NCBI GenBank assembly: GCA_963576475.1
Contig: OY754974.1
Coordinates: 6,249,274 to 6,313,273, forward strand
Origin: Molanna angustata
Taxonomy: Eukaryota; Arthropoda; Insecta; Trichoptera; Molannidae
Length of the DNA stretch: 64,000 nucleotides
Direction of reading: 5' to 3'
In this document: positions 49,201-59,124 of the stretch, one piece after another
Position numbering within the stretch: position 1 is the stretch's first letter
How the letters are laid out: each line of letters opens with the position of its first letter
The notes under the pieces: model-generated
Database searches by the model: none
Told to the model about the DNA's origin: nothing
Seen by the model: only the letters and a program-made list of their open reading frames with translations
Translations under genes and position numbers: made by a program

Positions 49201-50522
49201 TTATTATTGTATTGTTTGTCATATAAAATGTTCTTCCAGGTACTAGGCAAACGAACTCCGTCGTCCCGATTGTTCATTATATCCCTTCTCTTATATATTT
49301 CTATAGCTTCCCTGTAAATTCTGAGAGGTTCACTGTTTAAACTTGCTATTATTTTTGAATGGTCAAAATCTATTGTATGTCCTTCTGTGAGCGAGTGTTT
49401 GTACAAGTGAGGATGTAAGTTTTTTGTTTCTCATGTCGACTCTGTGCTCCGCTATTCGTGCTTCAACTTTTCGATTGGTTCTTCCTACATAAGTCTTATT
49501 GCACGATCCGCACGGTATTTCATATACTCCATGAGCTTCAAGTGGAATGATGTCTTTCGGGTTTCTTAGAAAGGTTGATATTTTATTTGTTGTGCTGAAA
49601 AACGGTACGTATGTTATTTTTGTTTAATAGACGGCTGATTTTTATCGGTGACGCCTTTGATATATGGTAGTCGGGCTGTTGATAATGGTGTTTCATTGGA
49701 TTTTTCTTTCACTGTTTTTGGACTCTTTAATGCTTTGTTTATTATATAGTCTGAGAAACCATTACAACGTAGAGCATTTTTCGTGTATTCTAATTCTTGT
49801 TTTTTATGCTCGTGGTCTGCAATTCTTTTTGATCTTTGTTATTAGTGTTTTTGCGACTGAGCATATTTGTGCGGGGTGATGATTGGACGTTGCGTGTAGG
49901 TATCTATCGGTGTGTGTGGGCTTTCTATATACTGTGTGCCCCAGTTTACCGTTTGCTTTTTTTTAACACTAAAACGTCTAAGAAAGGTATTTGTCTGTTA
50001 TTTTCCTTCTCCATTGTAAACTTTATATCTTTATGAATGCTGTTAATAGTGTTCAAAAAATTATTTAATTCTTCTTCTCCGTGAGACCATACTACGAATG
50101 TGTCATCCACATATCTTAGCCATTTCTTTGGTTTGAGTATTACTTTCTTTAAGACTTCTTCTTCAAACCTCGTCATAAATAAGTTGGCGACTGCTGGTGA
50201 CAATGACAAACCCATAGGTGCTCCTTTTATTTGTTTGTATGTCTTATTGTTGTAATAAAAAAATGTGTTATTTAAACAGTGATAAAATAAATTTAAAATA
50301 TCGTCTGTGGTATTGAGTGTTTCTTTGATTATGTCTAGTGTCTCGTTAAATTGGAATATTTGTAAATAAAGAAACAACGTCAAAACTCACAAGAATATCT
50401 GTACTTTCCAGTTCTAAGTCAGTGATGAGTGATATGAAATGTTCTGAGTTTTTGACATAGGAGTCTGCGGATTCTACATAGGGCTGCAACATATTCGCGA
50501 GGAATTTAAGAAAGCATTTGTA
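49201..50522 (-). pseudogene. PLE copy E, multiply frameshifted
   Basis: Same family as A-C, minus strand, from within the RT (truncated at 'catttgtaa', about 50522, next to a short TA tract) to the gap. It differs from copy A mainly by single inserted bases in short homopolymers, at about 49399, 49603, 49644, 49839, 49965, 50349 and 50508. These break the frame into pieces that still show RT motifs B and C and the endonuclease. All changes being +1 in homopolymers suggests base-calling errors as much as decay. Confidence 0.8.
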
Positions 50523-51135
50523 ATATATATATATATATCACATGTTGTGATTTCATGTTCCGTGTCATCGACATGCATTACAATTCTAATAAATTTATAT
50601 TATTCAAAAATATTCTCATTGTAATGGAGGTGTAATCGAGATTTGCATAGTAAAAATAACTTGCAACGATCGAGTCCATGTGTGTCAGTTCACACAGTGG
50701 TATATTTCACAATAAAAATATACATTTTTCTCATCACAAATTAAAGTCGCAGATGCAAACTGTACCTTTTAATAGTTGTACATTGTACATGTGTATGTTT
50801 GTTCCTATGTATGTATGTATGTAAAATCAAGATAACGGTTTAGTAAGAAAATAATGAGTAAAATACAATTAAACAGTAGATAGGTAAAGGTTACATACGG
50901 GACCGTGGAATAATACAAGAGAATTCATCTAACTACGCTTTATATGAGAAGACATTGCTCTTAAATAAGGCAATCTGCATTCATTGTTAATAGGGTTGTG
51001 AAAAGTTATAAATTTGTTTTATTTACTTAACGCAGCCACAGTCACAAAAAAATGTTTTAAGCAAAAATATATGTGATGATATATCTGATTTCTTCTTCCT
51101 TCCTTTTTCCTCTCCTAATACTTTTGATTTCAACC
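50523..51135. other. Intergenic, no gene recognised
   Basis: Starts with a short (AT)n (50523-50538), with a (tatg)n tract at about 50800-50822. Nothing else recognised. Confidence 0.4.
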
Positions 51136-51139
51136 ATTT

Positions 51140-52175
51140 TTGAAATATAAATTAGCTATAAACCACTTGTTTTTTGAGTCACTTCGCGACATGTTTCGGG
51201 AGCGCTGTCCTTCCATCGACCGGCGTGTCGAGGACTAACATGTTGAATTTGTGTGTGTCTGTCTGTGAAGCGGGGGGGGGTGGCGGTTGAGGGTTGGTTG
51301 GGTTAGTGGGGGGAGGGGGGTATTGTGAAGTGTTTTTGTTTTTGATGGGGGAATATATTAAGTATTGGAGAAGTGTTATGAAAGGTATGGTTATTTATAA
51401 GTTTTATACCGGAATTTATGTGTTTATGTATTTTGAGCGTCGGTAGTCGGTATCCTTTATTCTGTGTTTCATGTAATAGTTTTAGTTTGTGGTTATTGAA
51501 AGAGTGATTAGTTTGGATAATGTGGTTAGCGAATTCTGAGAAATTATTGTTGTTTAAGCATCTTCTGTGTTCGTTAATTCTTATATTTAGGTTACGTGAT
51601 GTCTGTCCTATGTAGTGTTCATTACAGTCACCACATGTTATTCTATAAACTCCACTTTTTTCTTTGTAATTTCTTTTAGTTTTAGAATTTAATAATGATC
51701 TACTGATGTTGTTGTTGGTGTAAAATGCAGCTTTGGTACTAGTTGGCAGTGTATTTTTTATTTTTATAGAAATAGGTCCTGTGTATAGAATTTTTCTCCA
51801 TTTTTGTTCTGTATTTAGGTTGTTGGTGTTGAATGGATATATGTATTGTTCAGTTGTTTTTTGTTTTTGTTTTTTGTCGAGCATGCTGTCTATTATTTTG
51901 TAATTGTAGCCGTTATTCAATGCGATTTGTTTGATGATGTGTAGTTCGTGTTGGAGGTTGTTTTGTGTCATAGGTATATTTATGAGTCTGTTTATCATGG
52001 AATGGAAGCTAGCAAGTTTGTGGGAGATGGGGTGGGACGAGGAGTTAGGTATGACAGTGTCTGTTGTGGTGGGTTTTCTGTAGATAGCAAGATCTAGTTT
52101 ATTCTTTATAATTTGGATTTTGAGATCTAAGACTTTTGATTTCATTTCATTGTTATTAACTATTTTTATACTCAA
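51140..52175 (-). mobile_element. Penelope-like element, second lineage (copy F), 5'-truncated
   Basis: The 3' region on the minus strand after the stop has a GC-rich block (51200-51245) and 'cgctcccgaaacatgtcgcg', which parallels the 'cgaaac-gtcg' word of the A-E family. It then runs into 'agtgactcaaaaaacaagtg'. The element starts abruptly at about 52175, downstream of the RT core. Confidence 0.7.
51303..52175 (-). pseudogene. PLE GIY-YIG domain protein, copy F (RT catalytic core missing)
   Basis: 290 intact codons. The first ~40 residues (KVLDLKIQIIKNKLDLAIYR, then KPTTTDT) are the end of the RT domain; PLE A has the equivalent FLDVLVLKK and VYRKPTHTDR. The endonuclease shows SGVYRITCGDCNEHYIGQTS, with both GVY and YIG and the Cys pair, then IRINEHR and a conserved Asn-His region. 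The C-terminal TLKIHKHINSG fits the usual tail. No motif A, B or C is present, so it is a 5'-truncated copy. Divergence from A-E is large, so it is a separate family. Confidence 0.85.
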
Positions 52176-52270
52176 TCATTTTTTGTTTTTTTTCTGTTTT
52201 CTTCTGTAATCTTTATTTTCCTTTTATTATGACATGTGTGTACCTTTCTATTATAGAAACTGTTACTATA

Positions 52271-52592
52271 TATGTCTTATTTTGATTCGTTTCAGAATAC
52301 GAAACGTCTAAATCAACTGGCGACCTAGGATAAAAGGATTTTATCCGCGCGGTGTGACGTAAATAGTCCCGTCAAAATGTAGTTAACTTTTTGACATTTC
52401 TCATACTAAAATTCAGACGGATAAATTTAGACGATTCGTTTCAGAATATTACAACATCTAAATCAACGGTTGACCGTGGATAAATGGAGCATATCCGCGC
52501 GGTGTGACGTAACGAGTCCCATATAAATTCACTCAACATTTAGACGGATAAAATTCAGACGGATAAATTTAGACGAATCAGAATAGGACATA
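52271..52592. mobile_element. MITE with 20-bp TIRs, ~320 bp
   Basis: Left end TATGTCTTATTTTGATTCGT; right end on the minus strand TATGTCCTATTCTGATTCGT (two mismatches in 20). Inside, a ~150-bp unit is present twice: 'ttcagaata', '(c)atctaaatcaac', 'g(g)ataaa--g', 'tatccgcgcggtgtgacgta' (52338 and 52492), then 'acggataaatttagacga'. A TA-type target site is possible. No ORF. Confidence 0.7.
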
Positions 52593-54242
52593 TATTATGA
52601 TATAATATTTAACATTGATTCTAGTTAGTTGGAAGAAATATCAATTTGACAATAAGCCCACCAGTGTACAAATTTAATTATTTTATTTAAATCATGACAT
52701 GAAAAAATAAAAATTCAAATGTTTATTTACCCATCCCTGTTGGCGACCTCGTTTTCAAACATGATTAGGTTTTCGTTTGTAAGCAATGATTGCTACTGTC
52801 TGTGGGTCAGAATCTGCAATCAACTTGACGAGCAACGTACGAGTATGTCATTTAGCAACAAGGAAGTGCATTAACTTCAACAATAATATTATGGTAGCTT
52901 CATACACACATAGTACACTAGTACTTCTGACTCAGGAAAGGTAACAAGTACAACTATACAACTTTGTTTGATGACAAACGAATGTCTTGAACTGCGCAAG
53001 TAGATTGACGTTTCAAATTAGATATATTGTAACATACATATTACAAAATTACCATAGATATTAAGGCAACGGAACTAAATTATATAATAGGTACATTAGC
53101 TATGCCATCGGTCACGTTAACGCTGATTTAAGTTTAGGCCGGACAGGCACTGACAATTTTTAGCGAGTTGTAGGTACATTTTGTACGACTTGACTAAGGT
53201 GAAACAGGAGCAACGTATGCGCCAATATTAATTATGGATTTATTTAAAAATCCAAACACAAATTTAACCCTTAAATGCATGATTTTTTATTTTTTCTTGA
53301 AAAAAATCATATAAATTATTTTTTCACTCCTGAATCCGGGAAAAATATTAAAAAAATTTTTTTTTTAATTTAGTCCTTTTTTTGAAAATTTGTCTATAAT
53401 TTGAAATATGAAAATATTTAATATGTAGGAAGTTGGATACTGCCTTTCGGTATTTAGGTCAAAGGTTAGTTATAAGCTTTCAGACGGGGTGGATCAAATC
53501 ATACATTTTATAGGGTCAAAATTTTAATCAATTACTTTAAAAAATCTGCTTTCAATAATATAAACAAACTAATGTGTATTGGAAGGTTTTTGCAAATCTA
53601 CCAAGCAGAAAACATCGGTATTTTTTGCATTATTGATACATATTCTAAGCCGGTATACAAAATCATATCAAATAAATACTTTAGACTTTAAATAAAAAGA
53701 CAAGTGTGTCCATGTCTTAATTACGTATCTTTTTATTTCTCCCCATCTTGTTGGTTCACTGTGATCCTCCATCGATTTACCTCTTGAGACATTCTGTCAT
53801 ATTTTTTGAAGACGTGCTGGAGGTTTACTTTCCTGGGGAATATTGTCCCTGACACCTTACGGATTTGAATCTGCCATTGTAGACACCTGATCGACAGATA
53901 ACTCTTTCTATTTACTCTATTTAACAACGTGTTCGACTTCTTACCAACATCCTTTGGATCTCTGTATTTCTTACTCTTTCACTAAGTTTTTAGCCAACGA
54001 TGTTCCTATTAGGGATTGCAATTGCTGGATCCCACATCTAGCAATACAGCTGAATTCATCGTTAGGGTTTCGCAAGTAATTATTTTTCTAAATAATGGTG
54101 CAATAGTTGGTATACATTTTTATAGTATAAATAATCATCTAATCATCATCATGTCTTATGACGACTAAACGGTTTTTCTATTTGATTTTTTTCCCAATAT
54201 CTTAAAATCGTTGCCATAAAAGAATGCATGAGATATTATGAC
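52593..54242. other. Intergenic, no gene recognised
   Basis: 53110-53230 has 'gccggacaggcact' and 'cattttgtacgacttgacta', weakly related to the TTAA MITE at 7126. 53740-53890 is loosely related to 23330-23465. No intact ORF with a domain. Confidence 0.35.
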
Positions 54243-54490
54243 TTATACATATGACAGGGCATGTCGCCCGAACCAAAGACTCCAGATGGACATAGAAATT
54301 GCTAGAATGGCGACCTATAACGGGCAAAAGAAGTATTGAAAGGCTTCAAACAAGGTGGTTTGATTATAAGACGAGTGGCTGGAGGCGGATGGATGCGGTC
54401 TGCCCGATAAAGGGAGCAGTGGAAGTCTCAGGGGGAGGCCTATGTCCATTACTGGACGAAGTAGGGCGGAAGAAGAAGATTACGACTTAA
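54243..54490 (+). pseudogene. RTE-like LINE (family 2) C-terminal fragment
   Basis: The plus strand reads GHVARTKDSRWT, a stop, KLLEWRPITGKRSIERLQTR and then GGLCPLLDEVGRKK. This is the C-terminal block 'GH-AR--D-RW---LEWRP--GKRS-GRP-TRW' of RTE-type insect LINEs. Stops and truncation make it dead. Confidence 0.65.
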
Positions 54491-55055
54491 TCATTCTATT
54501 TTCAATTGGTTAAAATATTCTTGTGTAACTAAGTTGTCTTATATTTATGAGATGATTTTTGTTTTTCATTAAAAATCTGCAAATTGCTGGATCAGCGCTT
54601 TAGGAAATCAGAAAAAAATAATGTTGTATTGAAAACGCAGCTGCATTGCAATCTCCTATAGGTACCTATACCATCTCTTCGCTGATTCTAAGGAAAACTT
54701 TGTTACGCAAAGTATCTGCTCCGGATTCGTATGAATTGTGATAAAGACACACAGATGAAAAAGTAATACGCAATGTAAGATTCCGGTTAGTTATGTCTTG
54801 AACTGCCTATATCGTAGCATTGCATTGTGTAGTAATGCATTCAGTCTCATTAATGTGCATAGGTAGTTTTCTTCATATTCCAAGATACGTATCTATCTGA
54901 ACGAGTATGCACTTGCCACTGCATAATTAATCGACTTCTTACATAAACTATAAACCTCATAACTATATCACACAAGACGACTTGACCAAGCGCAATTAAA
55001 GGGTTAGAAATTATACAAGATATATTTTTTTGGGAACAAATCGATGAACCAGAAG
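54491..55055. other. Intergenic, no feature recognised
   Basis: No coding or repeat signal that I can name. Confidence 0.35.
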
Positions 55056-55059
55056 ATGG

Positions 55060-55255
55060 GTGGTGGCAGAGCGGTTAGGTGTTATTAATCAGGTGGTGGT
55101 CGCTGGGTTATTAATCAGGTGGTTGCGAGTTCGAATCCTGCCACAACCGATTTCGTTCCCCTATAGTACAAGTACATATTTATGCTTAGTTTAAGGAATG
55201 TATGACGATTTATAGTTACTTGTTTCAAGGACATATTCATCCTTAAAAAGATAAT
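55060..55255 (+). mobile_element. tRNA-derived SINE (family S1), copy with internal duplication
   Basis: A box 'gtggcagagcggttag' and B box 'gcgagttcgaatcctgcc' as in the next copy. The stretch between them is expanded: 'ttattaatcaggtggt' occurs twice. The body is 'gatttcgttc', 'atagtacaagtac' and 'acttgtttcaaggacatatt'. No real tRNA can fold from it. Confidence 0.75.
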
Positions 55256-55492
55256 TTTGATATTGCTTAAAAACATTGAAAATATTTTTTTCTAACCATT
55301 CGTTGATATTGTTATTTTTTTCATTACTTTCCTGGCAGTTTAAAGCCAAATACTTTTGACTCGTAAGTTGTTGAAATGGTTTATAACATAATTCGACATA
55401 TTTTAAGTATCATACGTACTGAATTACCAAAGAAAATAGTAAATATTTTCATTTGTAACAGCTTAATGAAATTCATTTGTAACAGCTAGATG

Positions 55493-55672
55493 GGTCGGTG
55501 GCAGAGCGGTTAGCGCGCTGGGTTAGTAATCCAGTGGTCGCGAGTTCGAATCCTGCCTCGACCAATTTCGTTCACCTATAGCACAAGCATTTATTTGCTT
55601 ATTTTAGGGAACGTAGGAAGATGTATATGTACTTGTTTAACAAGGACATATTCATTTTTTTATTAAAAAAAA
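55493..55672 (+). mobile_element. tRNA-Thr(AGT)-like SINE (family S1), best copy
   Basis: The head (about 55495-55565) folds as a tRNA. The acceptor pairs GGTCGG with its 3' side CTCGACC. The A box is 'gtggcagagcggttag'. An anticodon arm CTGGG-TTAGTAA-TCCAG presents AGT (Thr). The B box is 'gagttcgaatcctgc'. The T stem has mismatches and there is a fused body ('atttcgttcacctatagca' to 'caaggacatattc') ending in an A-run at 55664, so this is a SINE and not a tRNA gene. Confidence 0.8.
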
Positions 55673-56461
55673 AAAAATGAAGAATTAAGGCAATTGAAAA
55701 ACCAAATAATAACTCAATTAAGTATAATTATCGTAAAACAACTGCAGAGCGCAAATTTCTGCCTTTTTATTACTAGCTGGTTATTAAATTTGCAAATCGC
55801 CCCCCTTCTTTGCGAATGGGCTCAAGGTATTTGGCGACAACAATACATTTATTTGTGTGATGAGCTGTGAATAGTTGAAGTTCAATATTCAGATTTAAAT
55901 TTTTTCCATGATCATTATGATAATAGCTATATTATTGTGTTGGTAGGCACATACTCTTGTACCAAACAAATTTACTTGACACTTCACGAAGAGATTGCCT
56001 TATGAAAATATAATCTCTTTTGTGCATACGTTTTAATAAATAAATAACAAATTGCTCATACATTAATCTTTTGATAAAAAATGTTTTGACACAATTGACG
56101 TATCGCGTGAAACGGAATAATGTGATTGCGGTCTCAGCTTTACAATGGTAACCGACCGGTACAAGTTTGTCCTAATTGCTTCAACTTGCTCCACAATTCA
56201 GACAAAACCCAAGTTCGAACCTGCATACTATTACTTTTCTACTTGATTGCTTGGAATATTGGTATCTACCGTTACTTGGTTGTTCATTTCGTGAATATAA
56301 TATAATATGTATAATAACTTCTTAAAATAACTAAAAATTTTGTTTATCTTCCTCTAACATTAGGTAGGTACCCGTTGTGATATGTACTGATACTCTTTCA
56401 AGAACGCATTAAAAACTAAGAAAGAGTCTGAGGATCTATTATAATAACGTATAAAAATAAA
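55673..56461. other. Intergenic, no feature recognised
   Basis: No gene or repeat that I can name. Confidence 0.35.
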
Positions 56462-56900
56462 GTTTGGTCCCTAACGGGGTAGGCAATGAGACCCGAGCGT
56501 CATACGCCTCTATATTTGGAAAAAATCATGGCTTCCTTAAGGCAGGTACATCGAGTTATCTACATTATATTTTCTTCTTACAAAATATCATTCACATGGT
56601 CATACCATTCCATTCTGAGGCAGTCCATACTATTCATTTCATCTCTTTCACCCATGTATATTTTTTTAACCAGTCGTTCATCGTTCATTATTTCAACATG
56701 TCCAAACCGCCTCAATTCACTTTAATTTTTCTTACACTATCCTTCTTGCATTCTCTCTTTATGTCCTCATTTTTTATTCTATCATATATCCTTTCGTTGC
56801 ATACCCAATCTTCTTTATTATCTTATTTCTTCAGCATTAATTCTTCTTTCATTCGTCTTTTACCACGTCTCTGGCATACCAAGTTTCACTGGCATACGTC
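56462..56900 (-). pseudogene. RTE C-terminal fragment
   Basis: The minus-strand translation contains RRFGHVEIMNDERLVKKIYM and WYDHVNDIL, with an inward remnant of the preceding 'RIYDRIKNEDIKRECKKD' region. It aligns to 26000-26400 of the RTE element with substitutions and small gaps. Decayed and 5'-truncated. Confidence 0.7.
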
Positions 56901-56963
56901 AAAATACGTACTACAATTGCAATGTTGTAGTACGTATTTTGGTTTAATTGGATCGGACATTAC

Positions 56964-57146
56964 AGGTGGGGCAAGTCTGGTCAAGCAACGGAATCAAAAC
57001 CCTCATGATAACCCATGTCACGGATATAATTATCATATGGAGTTCTATAATATTTTAAAATATTATAGAACTCCATAAAATAACTTGATCCGAGATATGG
57101 GTTATCATGAAGATTTTGATTCCACCGTTTGACCAGACTTGCACCT
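56964..57146. mobile_element. Palindromic MITE, copy 2
   Basis: Same family as 769-949: 'ggggcaagtctggtc' on the left, 'gaccagacttgcacc' on the right, with inner arms 'ggaatcaaaac' and 'tatggagttctataatattt' forming a near-perfect hairpin through the centre. No ORF. Confidence 0.75.
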
Positions 57147-57235
57147 CTGGTCTATGTAAGTGCTCCATTTCTTCTATAACCTGCCATAGCTCATCTTCTT
57201 CATCAGGTCTCCAATTCCGTTAAAAGATACTCCTC

Positions 57236-57470
57236 AAGTTAATAAATCATTAAAATAACTCATTCAATAAATGAGTTATCAATAATTGAGAAATCATTAA
57301 AATAACTCATCCAATAATTGAGTTATCAATAATTGTGAAATCATTAAAATAACTCATTCAATAATTGAGTTATCAATAATTGAGAAATCATTAAAATAAT
57401 TCATTCAATAATTGAGTTACCAATAATTGAGAAATCATTAAAATAACTCATTCAATAATTGCATGATTTA
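57236..57470. repeat. 47-bp minisatellite, nearly five copies
   Basis: Unit 'aaatcattaaaataactcat' plus 'tcaataattgagtta' plus 'tcaataattgag', 47 bp, with single-base variants. Each unit contains the palindromic pair 'aactcattcaat' / 'attgagtt'. Confidence 0.85.
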
Positions 57471-57564
57471 TTTTTAATTACAAAAAATATAAATATAAAC
57501 AGTTTTAGACTAGGAAAAACACTTAAAAAATAGATAGATACTTTATTTATTTGTTTATTCTTTT

Positions 57565-57823
57565 ATCCAACTGTCGATTTGTTCAGGAGAACTTTGTTCT
57601 CTTAACATATCGACAATGTATCAAGCCAGAATACGCGAGAATTGTATGGAGAGGTCTACTTTTTTCACGGCTTTTCCAACTTTGAAGTCAAAAAACACCA
57701 ACTTAGACGCTTCGCAGCATATATGTTCCATACACGGATTTACTCAGAATTCGGAGTAGAACATTTCGTGTGTCTGTGTGTCTGTGTGTGTGTGTGTGTG
57801 TGTGTCTGTGTGTGTGTGTGTGT

Positions 57824-57855
<32 letters not shown>

Positions 57856-58630
57856 CCCCCTTATAACTTTTGATCCGCTCAATTTACAGAGCCCAAAATT
57901 TCAAAATATATAAACAGTTAGAGGCTTACAAAACTTTTATACTCAGAAGTGGGAATTTTTGTTTCAGTCAGGGGTTACCAACTTTTGAAATTTTGGTTTA
58001 TTTTTCCATATATCTCAGAAATTATAAAAGCTAGAACGCTGAAATTTGGTATAAACATAGACAAATACAAAATCTCAAATAAGTTTTTTTAAAAAAAATC
58101 CAGGGTTTCTCAAACATTTTTTATTAAGAAAAATATTTTTTTCATGATAAATTTATGAGTTTAACTGCTTATATTTCCATTTTTTTAAAAAATATCAAAA
58201 AAAGCCGAAACACCCCAACTAGATAATTTAATTTTCTATAAAAAATATTAACATTGTATTAGAACATCTCAATTTTTTTTTAACAATTTTTATAAAAATT
58301 TAATTTAGTGACGACATCGCTTCATACAATTTGTATGACTTTCGTCTATACACGATATCTAAGAAGACATAATTGTTTGATACGAATCTCCAAACATACA
58401 TACATACCATCATTCTGTTTTCTCATTCTGGGTAGGATCAAAGGACTGACCTCCATACTATCCTATCTTGACATACATACATATGTAGGTACATGTGTTG
58501 TATAGAAAATCAAATATCTTAAAATATTAAATAATTTGTATGTATGGGATTATAGTTTGGTACATATTCTTCAACTATACATACAATCGCTATCGAGAGT
58601 TGGATCTCATGTGTTACATGCAACTAGTAT
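57565..58630. repeat. Dispersed repeat family X, copy 2 (uninterrupted 5' part)
   Basis: Begins 'atccaactgtcgatttgttc' and passes 'gaggtctacttttttcacgg' (empty target site for the insertion seen in copy 3). It has a (GT)n/(TGTC) tract at 57767-57855 and ends 'catgcaactagtat'. The RTE-like 3' piece is at about 58396-58485. The (GT)n produces a spurious Cys-Val frame. Confidence 0.8.
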
Positions 58631-59030
58631 AAAAAAAGTACGCTTAAAAATTGTGAAATCATGACTCTCCACTATTCCATAGTGCGGCGAGTAAAAACGT
58701 GTCTAGCAATATCACAACAGTATGAAGTAGGATGTTCTAAAATATTTTAATTATGTTATATATAGTGATTTTTTAATGTGTATTCGGTATATTATTTGCT
58801 TCAAGATGTAATGATGGGTTGCAATATATTGGATATATGATATATTTAAAAACGCCTGATAATAGCAAACATTATAGCTCATGAACAATAAAAATGTGAA
58901 ATCAGGAGTAAACAATGCACATACATCACAAGGTAACATCCAGTCCGAATGTTGTTTTTAGTACCTGCCATTATAAATATTGATATTTCAAAAAGTATGT
59001 AGATATGTTTATCGAATAAACAATTAAATA
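58631..59030. other. Short intergenic stretch between X copies
   Basis: 58640-58690 has an inverted match to repeat Y (26990-27040: 'aatcatgatttcacaattttt'). Nothing else recognised. Confidence 0.4.
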
Positions 59031-59124
59031 ATCCAACTGTCGATTTGTTCAGGAGAACTTTGTTCTCTTAACATATCGACAATGTATCAAGCCAGAATAC
59101 GCGAGAATTGTATGGAGAGGTCTA
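59031..59124. repeat. Dispersed repeat family X, copy 3, left part
   Basis: 'atccaactgtcgatttgttc' to 'gaggtcta', identical in order to 57565-57657, then interrupted by the 2.7-kb insertion. The copy resumes at 61827. Confidence 0.85.

Noticed and set aside
55495..55565. Functional tRNA-Thr(AGT) gene
   Set aside because: The cloverleaf is imperfect (acceptor and T-stem mismatches) and is fused to a conserved downstream body with an A-rich tail. Related copies at 55060 and 30296 share that body, so it is a SINE head.
57642..57866. Cys-Val-rich protein at the (GT)n tract (also 61824-62030)
   Set aside because: Product of translating a GT microsatellite inside repeat X.
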